Part shown: positions 51,267-61,904 of the stretch, piece after piece
Position numbering within the stretch: position 1 is the first letter of the stretch
Layout: each line of letters opens with the position of its first letter
DNA from: Andalucia godoyi
Taxonomy: Eukaryota > Discoba > Jakobea > Jakobida > Andaluciidae
Length of the DNA stretch: 64,000 nucleotides
Assembly (NCBI GenBank): GCA_009859145.1
Contig: VRVR01000027.1
Coordinates: 124,001-188,000 of the forward strand
Direction of reading: 5' to 3'
Made by a program: the position numbers and the translations under genes
Notes under the pieces: model-generated
Databases searched by the model: none
Told to the model about the DNA's origin: nothing
What the model saw: only the letters and a program-made list of their open reading frames with translations

Positions 51267-53050
51267 ATGGAGTCAGCATCGGAAGACACAAAGAGCACTG
51301 CGCCACGCGACGCTTCGACAAGCAAGATGAAAGAATTCTCTCGCTTGGCCATTCCAAGCTGATTTCCGAATTGCAGGCCTTCCGGGAGCGATTGGCACAT
51401 CTCGAATCGATGGAACGAGAAAGATTGCAAGCAACGGAGTTGTTTCGATTGGCGGTGGAAGCCAGCCCCACTGCGCTGCTCATGGTCGAGGGCGGTCCTA
51501 ACGGGATCATTCGCTTGGCTAACCGCGGCGCGGAGACTCTTTTTGGATACTCCAGCGAGCAGCTGGTTGGCAAGAGGATTGAAATGCTCGTTCCGGATCA
51601 AATTTCCAAGGCTCACCCGTCATTTCGTGCCGAATTTGCAAAGGATCCCAAAGCGAGGTCTATGGGAACTGGACTCGATCTGGTGGCGAAGCGATCGGAT
51701 GACAGGGAGATTCCGGTTGAGATCGGCCGTAATCCGATCGAAACCGCCGAGGGGTTGATTGTGTTGGCGTCTGTGATTGACATTTCGGAGCGAAAGCGGA
51801 TGCAGGAGGAGCGACAACGGGCGCTTGAAGCTGGGTTGCAAGCACATCTTGCGAAAACACGGGAACGTCTTCGGGCCGAGTTCCTGGCGAGCATGTCGCA
51901 CGAGCTGCGCACCCAAGCAAACGCGATTATCGGAATGACGGATCTTCTGAGCGACACCGAATTGTCTGTGCAGCAGCGGGATTTTGCCAAACAATTTCTG
52001 TAGCAGAGCAGACGCTGGTTTCAACGATCAACGACATTCTTGATTTTTCAAAACTAGAAGCCGGTAAGATGGCGATCGAGCATGTCAGTTTCGATTTGGA
52101 AGTCCTTCTTCATGATTGCTTTGCGATGATGGCTCCCAAGGCACAGAAAAAGGGTCTTGGGCTGTCTCTCGTCATCCACGGCCCGATGCCAGTCGTTGTT
52201 CATTCCGATCGCAATCGTCTTCGCCAAGTTGTCCTCAATTTGTTGAGCGACGCAGTGAAGTTTACGGAAACTGGCGGCGTCCTTTTAGAACTGCAGAATT
52301 TGTTGATGCAGGCGAATGGCACCAGAGATGTCGATTACTGGGACATCCGTATTGTCGTGTCAGACACCGGAATTGGAATTACGGAGGATGTACGACGGCA
52401 GCTCTTCCAACCTTTTATGCAAGGAGACTCGAGTACGACGCGCAAGTATGGTGGAACAGGCCTCGGGCTTGCCATTTCAAAGCAAATCATGAATGCTATG
52501 GACGGTTTCATCACAATTGAGAGCAACGATGGCCGAGGATCGCGATTTCAAATCCGTCTTTAGCTGGAGCGGTGCATGGAAGAAACATCGTCTCCTTGCG
52601 ATCCAACGGTTTCCAAGACTGGGAAAAGCGTTTTGATTGTAGATTCATGTGATGTTGACAGAAACGCTGTTATGAAGCAGTGCCGTACGTGGGGCATGAC
52701 GACCGCCACCGCAAGGTCCTTCGCAGAGGCATTGGAGTTTTCCACACAACCGAATGCACGATGCGATTTTCTGGTCGTCGGATTGCACGACGACAATGTG
52801 GATGCATCTGCGGAATATGTTTCGAGGATGACCAATGCTCTGTGTTGCAATGTGTTGTGGCTGCTTTCTCTGGATATAAGTTCGTCTCACCTCGTCTTGG
52901 GTCCTGGGCGCTTGGCTCTCTCCAAACCGGCGAGTCCGTCACATCTTCTGGACGCGCTGCTTTTGCTTGGCAACGATCGTCTTTCACGGACTCTGGCAAC
53001 GCGGCTTGCGCCTCCTTCTGTTTCTGCATTTTATTTTCTCTCCTCATTTT
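51267..53050 (+). CDS. Hybrid histidine kinase with PAS domain and degenerate receiver (two frameshifts, one in-frame TAG)
   Basis: ATG 51267 gives a polar N-terminus ([17 protein letters not shown]). A one-base loss at 51354-51357 then joins [15 protein letters not shown], a PAS domain ([49 protein letters not shown]) and the HisKA box [12 protein letters not shown] second one-base loss (TTT at 51995-51997) joins [14 protein letters not shown] and a full ATPase domain: N-box [38 protein letters not shown] at 52561-52563 precedes, in the same frame, a receiver-like domain from 52576. That domain has KSVLIVD and LSKPAS, but Gly replaces the phospho-acceptor Asp ([11 protein letters not shown]). 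Two-component signalling kinase by family. Either errors or a decaying gene. Confidence 0.72.
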
Positions 53051-53189
53051 ATTTATTTACCCAAGAATCGTTTACAACTACAACGTATGAGTATCGTGGA
53101 TCCTTCCGATTAAGGACAGAGACTGCTGGCAGGTCATGATCCAGGGATCTGCTTGCGGCTAAACAGAATGTTCGCATGATTGCCTTCTG

Positions 53190-54713
53190 ATGAAGGCTGA
53201 TGAAAACGCAAAAGAAGTTTCGGAACGCCATCGAAGCTGGTTCGCGTGTGTGGAGGGAATTTTGAAAGCTTTTGCTCCTCTTGCGTGTCGCTCCATTCAG
53301 TTCCACTTTCCAGTATTCCACTTAGACTTCACTAGTTTTCGCACTTATTCTGAGGCGCGTTCGTCATTCCTCATTTCGCTTGCAAATTTTGTCCGTCAAA
53401 TCTCCGTCGATCACAAAATTTCTTTCGGTCTCATGGATCAGCGAGAGATCTTGGTAACTCAACGAATTGGTAGTGTGTGCTCAGAGTGGCAGCAAATGAT
53501 TGGCGTCAAGTCAGCTACAGTTTGTAAGATGGCTTGTGAATTTAAACACAATCATCCCAAATCTTACGTCGAGTGGACGCACCCTTCTCTCAATTCGCCG
53601 GATATTATAGCCATCGAACAACGAAAGAATCTGTCTCTTTTCAAGAAAGAGAGTGAGGATCTCAAGTGCGTTGCCTGGGATGAAGCTGATACTCAGCGTC
53701 AAGAGTTGGTTGGGTCGCTTCCAATCTGTTCACCACCTTCCGTTCGCAATCTTGTTTCATACGACAGTGTTGTTCTAGATCGCCCCTCCAAGCGGGTTGC
53801 GCTCAATGAATCGGCGAGGCCCTGGTTCACAAAGTGGTTTGGTGATTTCGCAACCCTTATTGATGGAGATGGCGAAGGAATCACTGTTGGCATTGTTGAT
53901 AGTGGTTGCGATCTTCATCAGTTCCAAGATGTGAATTCGTCTCCTGGTACTATTTCTGGAAAGTCCTTTGTCAACGATGCATGGTTTATCGATGTAGTCG
54001 GTCACGGTACTCATGTAGCCGGGATCATTTGGCAGGTTGCTCCAAAATGCAACTTGCTCATTGCCCAGACACTGGACAGACATGGTGAAGGACCTCTTCA
54101 TGCTACTGCAAAAGCAATCGACTGGTGTGTGAAGGGAAACGCGAAAATCATCAATCTCAGTTTGGGGGCGAGCGAGTACAATCATGCTCTCACCAAGGCA
54201 ATCAACAGAGCAGTCAACAAGGGTGTCATCATTGTTGCGGCTGCCAGCAACGATGGTAATGGATTGCATAATGCTGTTTCTTACCCAGCTCGCTTAGGAA
54301 ACGTGTTGTCTGTGGGCAGTTGTGGTGAAAAAGGACAAGCATCCTCCTTCTGTTCTGTTGGTAGAGAGGTAGACTTTTTATTACCCGGCGAGGATATATT
54401 GTCCTACAAATCTGTGACTAAGGAAGCAGATTGTGGACAAATGATTGAACATAGCGGCACTTCCATGGCAACTCCTTTTTTGTCTGGGATTATTGCCTGC
54501 ATTCTTTGCAAGAAGCGTGGCTCGAGCGCAACTGTTTCCGCAGAACATTATTTTTGCGCGAACTTGCGTGAACTCTTGAGACAATATGCTGATGGCCCTC
54601 ACTCTGCAGATCGTGGATATGGTGTGTTGCGATATGAAAAGTTTGGAGACAACACTGCAACCGCAGTTGCGCGTTTGAATACTTTTATTGATCAATACAT
54701 CTTTCCTGAATAA
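53190..54713 (+). CDS. Subtilisin-like serine protease (S8 family)
   Basis: ATG 53190, 507 residues, uninterrupted. No signal peptide is evident, so it may be cytosolic or use an atypical export route. The peptidase domain starts near residue 230 with the catalytic Asp in VGIVDSGCD, the His in GHGTHVAGI (about 272), the oxyanion Asn in AAASNDGN (about 351) and the Ser in SGTSMATPFLSG (about 423). All four are intact, so it should be active. The N-terminal 220 residues are unrelated to a standard I9 propeptide as far as I can see and include charged helical segments. Confidence 0.88.
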   Translation: MKADENAKEVSERHRSWFACVEGILKAFAPLACRSIQFHFPVFHLDFTSFRTYSEARSSFLISLANFVRQISVDHKISFGLMDQREILVTQRIGSVCSEWQQMIGVKSATVCKMACEFKHNHPKSYVEWTHPSLNSPDIIAIEQRKNLSLFKKESEDLKCVAWDEADTQRQELVGSLPICSPPSVRNLVSYDSVVLDRPSKRVALNESARPWFTKWFGDFATLIDGDGEGITVGIVDSGCDLHQFQDVNSSPGTISGKSFVNDAWFIDVVGHGTHVAGIIWQVAPKCNLLIAQTLDRHGEGPLHATAKAIDWCVKGNAKIINLSLGASEYNHALTKAINRAVNKGVIIVAAASNDGNGLHNAVSYPARLGNVLSVGSCGEKGQASSFCSVGREVDFLLPGEDILSYKSVTKEADCGQMIEHSGTSMATPFLSGIIACILCKKRGSSATVSAEHYFCANLRELLRQYADGPHSADRGYGVLRYEKFGDNTATAVARLNTFIDQYIFPE

Positions 54714-55818
54714 GTAGTTCGCTCGGTGTGTGCTTTCTCTCTCACATCCTCTGAAGAGTGACGAAAACCTCGTGCCAGTGATATTGAAATCCAAATCTGC
54801 AAACCTTGCAGCACTCGAGGAGAAGAACGCATTTCTACTGTCGCAGAACCATTTCGGTCGTTTCAGAATGATAGACAGTTCCCCCCGAACTTGTTTCGAC
54901 ACTTTTCAGATTCTTGTTCGCAGGCCGAAATCATGATTCATAGCGTTCGTATAAGATAGAACATTACATAGATTGCCAGTGATCCTTGTAACATACTGCC
55001 CTGTTAATGGTACAAGATGATTCATTTCAACGAGAAACGTATTTTCAGATAACAGTTGTAGCATGAAAAAACCGATGATTCGCGTACTTCGCTTTCGTTT
55101 TCGCCATATTCGAAGTCATTATGCATTCGAATAAATACGAGAAACATCAAAATTAATGGAAAACGAATACTCGAGCAGCATGTCTTGACTCTTGATAGAC
55201 AGTGCAATCTCAAGAACGACAGACGGCGTGAACTGGAAGTTTGAAACAAGTCTGAGATCATTTGACAAGAAAGAAAACTCTTTGCTTTGAATGAACAAAG
55301 CCCCACTTCCTTTTTCATGACTCTTCGCCTTTAATGAACATTCTATTTTGCTCAATGTTGATTTATGTTTCTGAACATTGAGGACCGATTGAAGAGGCCA
55401 TTTACTGAATTCGTCAATAAAGAAATCGCGCGGGGAATTTACAAAACAAGAATGTAACGGTAATTATCGACAAGAAATGGAATTCCGGTCAAATTCCATC
55501 TTGGATCCGTGAATTTGAAACGCACCCCCGAAGGCTGTCAACCACGTCAATCACAACTTTTTCATGAGGCGACAGAGCAGTCGACCGAAGACTATGCGTG
55601 CAGTTCGGAGTACGCCAACCCATGCTGACAGGTTCAAGTTTCCGACTGCCTCATTGTCGTAGCAAGACCGGCAAGCACCTCTTCTTGTCGGCTGCAAGGC
55701 GAAGGACCCCCTTCGTCGATTCGTGAGAAAACCCAGTTCAAAAGGCACGCCTTTGTCGGATGCCGTCTATATATTTTTTCTTGACGGAAAAAAAATACGA
55801 TTTTAACGGAGGAAAAAA
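54714..55818. other. 1.1-kb region without a recognisable gene
   Basis: More AT-rich than its neighbours. Short frames on both strands (such as 55022-55318 minus and 55551-55748 minus) have no domain. It separates the protease gene from the next plus-strand gene and probably holds 3' and 5' regulatory sequence. Confidence 0.4.
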
Positions 55819-57018
55819 ATGGCTGTTACATGCGAAAGTCCATTTTATATGCCAACTGTCAATTATGAGGAAAGAACCGTGCTTACTGACGAGTTGCGTC
55901 GTGTACTAGAGGGAAAGGAAGAAGATGGGGAAACATCAGTCGTTCTTGACGATTACGTCAAGCACAATGTTGCGAGCCTCATCTTTGATGTTCAATATAT
56001 TGAACAACAAAAAGAGATAAGAAAGAAAGAAGACAGTAATCGCGATCTTCTAGAAACGACTTTATTGTCGAAAACCAACAAAGTTCGTCAGTTGATCAAT
56101 GTCTGCCAAAAACTGGATGAGTGGATGTCGCATAGTGATGCATCGATGTACGAGGCACAGCGTTGCCGATATTATGTCATATTATATACATTTTTCGATC
56201 ATCTGGACAATTGCGATGAAGAAATGAAATGCGAGTTTTACAAGTGGGCGTCTGAGGAACTGCTGTCCATAGCGGAGCATGTCCGCAAAACGTCCAGATC
56301 GACGGACGATCCGATTCTTTCGCATCGTTGTTTTGTGCTTTGCGCAAATGCTCTTTCCATTCTTGCATGTGTCCGTGTAAGACATAACGATCAGACATGG
56401 CTGGCTGCTGGTCTTGAAGCAGGTCGATACTTTGATCTTACCGTCGCGAACGGTAACTCTCGACGGCTTTATGCTCTACTTCAAAAGGGTCGTGCAATGT
56501 TGCGCATTGCTCGAGCAGCAGATGACTCGCATGGTAGTTTCGAAAACATCTCGGATTTCTTGGACTTTTCGACAGCCGCATTTGCAGAGGCCGAAAAGAT
56601 CGACATAATTCAATGCATTTCGCAAAACATACACTGGGACAGTCTTTTCCATGCTTGGATCGAGTCTTCACTTTGGGTGCTGAAGATGGATAAGCCTTCT
56701 CCGGACATGTATTTTGCCCGTCTAGAAGAGCTGAAAGATTGGACTTCAAAGCTGGCGGAGTTCAGAAGTTCTTCTGGTGATTTCTGTCACATATTTTATG
56801 CCAGTTTGGTTCTGCAAACCGTGGAAGTGTTTCAAAAGATTCGATTTCGAAGAGTCTCGTACCAAGACGGCGTTAAAGAACTTGTCGACTCGCGTATTTC
56901 AACAATCGCCGAGCCGCTTGTGGAGTTGGAGCGGCAGTACGGAGATCTTCTTGTCGATTCGCAGTTCCTTCTTACGGTGGATCTTTCTCTTCGCGCCCGT
57001 CTGCCTCTTAAATGTTAG
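55819..57018 (+). CDS. Hypothetical helical protein (399 residues)
   Basis: ATG 55819 is preceded by an A-rich stretch (AGGAAAAAAATGG). The protein is uninterrupted and almost entirely helical, with Leu/Ile-rich amphipathic segments (VRQLINVCQKLDEWMSH, AMLRIARAADDSHGSF, LWVLKMDKPSPDMYFARLEELKDW). The layout suggests TPR- or HEAT-like repeats, but no consensus could be aligned. No membrane helix or signal peptide. Codon use looks normal for the region. Function unknown. Confidence 0.7.
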   Translation: MAVTCESPFYMPTVNYEERTVLTDELRRVLEGKEEDGETSVVLDDYVKHNVASLIFDVQYIEQQKEIRKKEDSNRDLLETTLLSKTNKVRQLINVCQKLDEWMSHSDASMYEAQRCRYYVILYTFFDHLDNCDEEMKCEFYKWASEELLSIAEHVRKTSRSTDDPILSHRCFVLCANALSILACVRVRHNDQTWLAAGLEAGRYFDLTVANGNSRRLYALLQKGRAMLRIARAADDSHGSFENISDFLDFSTAAFAEAEKIDIIQCISQNIHWDSLFHAWIESSLWVLKMDKPSPDMYFARLEELKDWTSKLAEFRSSSGDFCHIFYASLVLQTVEVFQKIRFRRVSYQDGVKELVDSRISTIAEPLVELERQYGDLLVDSQFLLTVDLSLRARLPLKC

Positions 57019-57040
57019 ACCTTTCATGCATAAATCCTAT

Positions 57041-57751
57041 TTATTTCACAATGTTGCTTAAAATAATGTTTTTCGAAAAGTTGGGAAGGTTCACCAGAAC
57101 ATTCGTCAGCAATGCATTCCAAGAACTTCCGTTGACGACAAAAATTTCCGAGTTAGACCTGGTAACCAACATAGCCAAAAGACTGGTATTCGCTGTGTAC
57201 AAACACATGAACTGACAAGACTGAGACCTGGGAGTCCTACTCGAGGGCCGAGCGTGTCTTTCTCCATCCAAATTCATTGATTGATCTGGCTGGGCACTAC
57301 TGGAGCATAAGACGAACTCTCTATTATTGTTCACCATAATAAGCACTCTATCAGTTTTGATTGGTCTCCACCACAAAACAGGATACCACACTACAACGCC
57401 TTGTTCAGGGAACGCGATCGTTTGAGACGGTGGAATTTGCAAGAAAGTATCTCGCCAAGTTATTTGGAGAGATTCAAATTCTGATTGGGGTACGACGCCC
57501 ACAACGCGAACATCTCTGTATGGTGCATCCCCGCAGAACGAAAACCAGAAGCCAGGGGATCTACTCACACATACATATTGCACTTTAGAGTTGTAATAAT
57601 AATAGCAGCAGACCACGACGGCTTCTCGATCATTAGTTGCAGAATGCCAGTCTTCCCTAAACAAATTGACCAATACTTCTGGATAGTCTCCGTTGCTTCC
57701 ATCATCTATACGGAGAATACTTCCTGTGCGGGCCTGGAACACGTTCCTCAT
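57041..57751 (-). CDS. Hypothetical protein adjacent to transposon insertion
   Basis: ATG 57751 (a GTG lies directly before it), about 236 residues, uninterrupted. Features include a run of Tyr (CCYYYYN) and beta-rich segments (VVVWYPVLWW, RVLIMVNNNREFVL, MCLYTANTSLLAMLVTRS). No domain recognised. Its start is only about 57 bp from the target-site duplication of the Mutator-like element, so the element lies in its promoter or 5' untranslated region and may have changed its expression. Confidence 0.6.
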   Translation of the reverse strand: MRNVFQARTGSILRIDDGSNGDYPEVLVNLFREDWHSATNDREAVVVCCYYYYNSKVQYVCVSRSPGFWFSFCGDAPYRDVRVVGVVPQSEFESLQITWRDTFLQIPPSQTIAFPEQGVVVWYPVLWWRPIKTDRVLIMVNNNREFVLCSSSAQPDQSMNLDGERHARPSSRTPRSQSCQFMCLYTANTSLLAMLVTRSNSEIFVVNGSSWNALLTNVLVNLPNFSKNIILSNIVK

Positions 57752-57807
57752 CACGTGTCAAAAACAACAGCTCAACATACACCAACGAAAATTCTCGAAA
57801 GACGGAA

Positions 57808-57816
57808 TGGAAAAGA
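57808..57816. repeat. Left 9-bp target-site duplication
   Basis: TGGAAAAGA, repeated exactly at 61896-61904 on the other side of the element. Confidence 0.85.
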
Positions 57817-57917
57817 ATAAATATCAATTGATCTAACGTTTAAACGTCGAACGTTAGATCAAATTTTAAAATTTTAAAAACTCAAAAAACCCTAAATCCT
57901 GCCCCACCCCGCGCTCT
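57817..57917. repeat. Left terminal inverted repeat of the MULE
   Basis: 101 bp, identical in inverse to 61795-61895. It contains an internal 11-bp inverted repeat (GATCTAACGTT ... AACGTTAGATC), an AT-rich block and a GC-rich inner end (CCCCACCCCGCGCTCT). Confidence 0.95.
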
Positions 57918-58012
57918 CAACATCCCAGAAGACCGTTCCAGTCCTTTCTGAATCTTCTTCTTGATGGATGGTTTGTTTTCGTTTATCTGTTTTGCGTACA
58001 TCTGTGTAGAGT

Positions 58013-61000
58013 TCATGGCAAGTCGTTGATCCAGCATTCGTCGAGAATCATTCTTCGACTGGCAACCAGCAGGATTGCCGCATGTGCTGATGTCATGCTT
58101 GGATAAGTTCCCTGGAGTAATCCGCACAGCGTGGCTTCTGAGACGGCTGTGTTTTTCAAACAGCTGTCAATGACGGAGAGATCCAATGCCATTTGCTTTT
58201 GAGTCAGGTGATTCCGCTTCTTCCAGACTTTTGTGGCGTTTTGCAGTTTCGAGAAGAATGCTGTGGCTTCGCGACTACTCCGAAAGAGTGACGCTTCTTG
58301 CTCGATTGCGAATGTTCTTGCCTCTCGCTCCGTCGGTTGCAGATCATCGATTTGACATTCTTTCCACTTGCGGATATGCGCCATCATCTTATCCGCACTG
58401 GCTTGCACGGCCACGTCTTTCCCCGCGCCTTTCCGTCCCGGCTGTGTCTGGTGCGTGTCCTCCGCTTGCGTGATTGCACGGTCGCTAACTTCTTCCACGC
58501 GAATTCCGCTTGGACCTGCTGATACAGGGCGCCCTCCTGCATTCCTCATTTGCTTGTCCGCTGAGCATTGGAATTGTGTGGCTTGCGTATGCAGTCGCGA
58601 ATATTGGGCCCCATCTCGGCTTATTTCATGCATTTCGTGCGCCTCTCGCATGGTTCGCGCCACCGTGTCAAACATGATCGGGATGTGGTGACAAAGAGCG
58701 TTGACAACATTCAATTTGCGTGTGGTGATCGTCATTCCTTCTTTTGCCATATCCACTTTCACGGTCCGGATCGATCCTTCACATCGCTGATTTGTATCAT
58801 CATTTTTCGACTCTTGATGTTCATTTGCCGCAGTGTAGAACGAACGGGCAACAAAAGGCAGAAGTTTGAGCCACTGCCGTTTGAAGTAGTCGTGTATCCC
58901 TTCGTTTTGCGCAAATGGATTTGCAAGTGGAGAAGCAATACGGGTCCTCCATCCCATAGTTGGACAGTGCAGTACCCAGCTTCCGTCTTTGCCGTTTTTC
59001 ACTCGGAATACGATCTTTGTTCCGTACTTGCCCTGAAAAACGTAGACGACATCCACTCCATCGACAGGATCTTGTTCCGAGAAGAGCCCTACATGCGAGT
59101 CACAGGGTGCGTGAACAATCCTTTCTCCCCGCATTTGTGCTGTGCGCTCCAGCATTCCGTTTAGCGGCTGTTCGTCTTCGAATTCTTCATCGCAAAGAGA
59201 CTCCTCTTCTCCCGGATGTTGCCGTTTCCGACTGCCACTCTGTCGTGAATTCCCGTCATTCTGTGCGTCCAGTCGAAAGTTGCCGTCAAGGGGTCCCTGG
59301 GGTGGAACGGAGTCATGCGCTTGTGATCTGTTTCTATTCCAAAACCTTCTTTCAGCACGTCTATATGAGTGCTTCCGAGCTTCAACAGGTCGTTGAGTGA
59401 TGGGGCCCTCGTGAGGAGGAGCAAAATCTCGAATGAATCGATTGCTGCTTGAGGCGTCGACGCAAAACGCACCATCTGGAACATGCTGTAGAGCGCTTGC
59501 TCAGCATCTTGGGGAATCTGTTTGATTTCACACAGCCTTTTTAGTGCTGATTTCACTGCGCGATGTGCATGCGCCCTGCAGATGCAGATATCGAGAAGCA
59601 GTTCGCCGTGCGGCGCGATGGGAGCGACCAAAGACCATCCAACGAGGGAGTGAATCACTCCGGAAGACACCAGCTTGTGCATCATGTATGATTGGAGGCC
59701 CAATCCACCGTTCAAGTGCAAACCAACATGCAAGAAGTTGAGGGCTGCATCTTGGACCCAGCGTGGTCGGGGGGTTCCCGAATCCTTGCCGCATGAGTTC
59801 CAAAACGCAATTCTTTCGTCCTTCGACTTCTTCAATGACTCCGTCAGGTCATTCAGCGTTGTTCGATTCAAACAGCCTTCGATGTGGAACGTCAAGGATT
59901 CGGCAGTATGTGATGCCGTCAAGAACATAGCGATAGGCAATGCAGTAGATCTACCCGTTGCAGTGTTCCCATTTGTATCCCTTGTGAGTGCAGGTGTGAA
60001 CAAGAAGTACGCATACACCCGCTTCCCGCTGGCAACTGTGACTCCCAGTCCAGTGCTGTCAGCGTTAATCGTTGGGGCTCGATCTCGGGCGCCCGGTCTA
60101 AGGTGCAGAAGTGCGAGCGAGTCTCTGAAAGAGCATCCTATTCCCCAGTTTTCGGGTCCCCCACCGACATACAGGTGATGAACGATTCGAGGCCTTCGCA
60201 GAGTTTTTTCGAAGTATTCTCGGATTTGCGCTGGCACTGTTGTGAAGATGTCAATGTCGCTTTCCTTTTGCACGAAACCATTGTCCTTCCGCTCTGCATA
60301 TCTGGCCGAGGCAAATGCCTGGATATTTGGGTTGAGCGAATTATTTCCGCAAATGACGTTTGCCAGGAAATATGTCGTTGATCTCGACAGACCTTGGTAG
60401 ACCAGGGATCTGGAGGGAGGGACCACGTAATCTCTGAAGCGTTTGCATCGAAACTCACCAACCCGCAGACGTGCGGGATGCTCACAAGTTCCGACAATCG
60501 CGCGATCATCGGGTGTCAAGTCGTCATGCAGCTTTCTGCGAATTGCTGTTGGGACGACTCCCGGCGGAAATTCCGCATGTCCTTCTGTCGCTTGGAACAA
60601 GATCGGCACGCGCTCTGAACTGCCAGAGTGCGGGTCGTCGAACATGACTCTGAAGCGAGTTCCGCACTTCTTACATTCCACGGGTTCCTTCAGTCCGTTC
60701 GGAAGCTCGCGGACAGTGTGTCCGCTCGCTCCTGTGTGGCACGCGAAGGAGCACCGGCCTCCAAACGTTGCGTTTCCCGTGGTTGCACTCACAGAAGCCC
60801 GGAACGGAAAGGAACATTTCAGCAAAGCAGGAAAACATTGGTCGTCTTGCTGTGACAACCAAGCATCAAACCTCATGGGAGTGGCGCCTCTCGTCCAGCT
60901 TGCTTCGACGTACTCTTGGAAACCGTGGAGAATTTCGCCTTGCCACATGTCGATGACGCCGCCGAGTGTGACTCGTGCCTGCTCGGTCACACGCTTGACG

Positions 61001-61515
61001 GCCTTGCCATTGGTTGCGGTTTCCACGGTTTCCATCGTGTCCGTGACCAGTTTTAGGTGTTCTCGACGCACCAAGATGCGAAAGAACTTTGGAATCTTAA
61101 CAGTGAAGTACTCGATTTCGTGCGTCAGGGCATATGATTCCTTGACACGCACAATGCCCAACAAGTCAGCGAACATGTCCACATCATGGCGCAGCGTTGA
61201 GAACAAGGCATCCAACTGGCGGTTGCGGTCTTGATCCTCCTCTGTCGTCAGTTCTTGAGCAGGCTGACCGGCAGACGCAAGGAAGCGCACCGGAGGGCCC
61301 TCGGGAACTCCCACCGATGCCTGCGGAAATGATTTGTTCTGTTCAGCGAGATTTGCGAGCAGATTTTCGAACTCTTCATCGGAAGAATAGGGAGATGGGA
61401 CTCGGTTTCCTGGACGAGCGGCGTCTTCGTGGGACGAGGAGGATGGCGAGCAACCGCGGAGACGCAGGGCTTGAGTTGACTGATTGGTATCATGATGTTC
61501 AGGCAGAACGGACAT
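58013..61515 (-). CDS. MULE-type transposase (one frameshift)
   Basis: ATG 61515 (MSVLPEHHD). Two open frames meet near 59252-59254, where one G missing from the GGG run splits a single protein of about 1,200 residues; adding it reads RMTGNSRQSGSRKRQHPGEE into the second frame. A zinc-type region (CSFACHTG ... CKKCGTRF) precedes the DDE core. The first Asp is in TINADSTGLG (about residue 486) and the second is in WVQDAALNFL (about 589). A CxxH motif follows (CRAHAH, about 644), as in Mutator transposases, and a likely third acidic residue is the Glu of IDSFEILLLL. The C-terminal ~400 residues are unassigned and charged. If the base is truly missing, the protein is truncated after the catalytic core. 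Confidence 0.82.
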
Positions 61516-61794
61516 TTGCAGGATTAACGCGGAATAAACAGATACTTCGAAGAAGATGTTGTTGTTGAAAGAGAAAAAAGTTAGAAAGGGAAAACAGCAA
61601 AAGTGAACGAATGTGGAAAAAAGTTGGCTTGACAAGCAGAGAAAGTGACATCGTCCCACGTTGCCCCATGACCAGCTCTGACATTCAAAAATCCATGAAG
61701 GCGGGAACCTCTGGCGGGCGCGGGGCCGCCGGCGGGAGTCCTATTATGTCTCCGGAGAGGAAACAGGGATGAAGCGCTCGTAGGATCTTGTCTA

Positions 61795-61895
61795 AGAGCG
61801 CGGGGTGGGGCAGGATTTAGGGTTTTTTGAGTTTTTAAAATTTTAAAATTTGATCTAACGTTCGACGTTTAAACGTTAGATCAATTGATATTTAT
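61795..61895. repeat. Right terminal inverted repeat of the MULE
   Basis: 101 bp, exact inverse of 57817-57917; it lies about 280 bp upstream of the transposase start and probably overlaps its promoter. Confidence 0.95.
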
Positions 61896-61904
61896 TGGAA
61901 AAGA
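61896..61904. repeat. Right 9-bp target-site duplication
   Basis: TGGAAAAGA, matches 57808-57816. Confidence 0.85.

Larger units (their letters stand above)
57817..61895 (-). mobile_element. Mutator-like DNA transposon (MULE), 4,079 bp
   Basis: The two ends are perfect 101-bp terminal inverted repeats (57817-57917 and 61795-61895), flanked by a 9-bp direct repeat TGGAAAAGA. Long terminal repeats with a 9-bp duplication are diagnostic of Mutator-like elements. The only gene inside is a large transposase on the minus strand. Perfect repeats and duplication mean a recent insertion. The boundary base is slightly ambiguous because A/T is shared by repeat and target; an 8- or 7-bp duplication is formally possible. 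Confidence 0.92.

Noticed and set aside
7063-52563. Stop codon reassignment (TAR to Gln or TGA to sense)
   Set aside because: All three stops are used as terminators by intact genes in the window and do not occur inside the large conserved genes.
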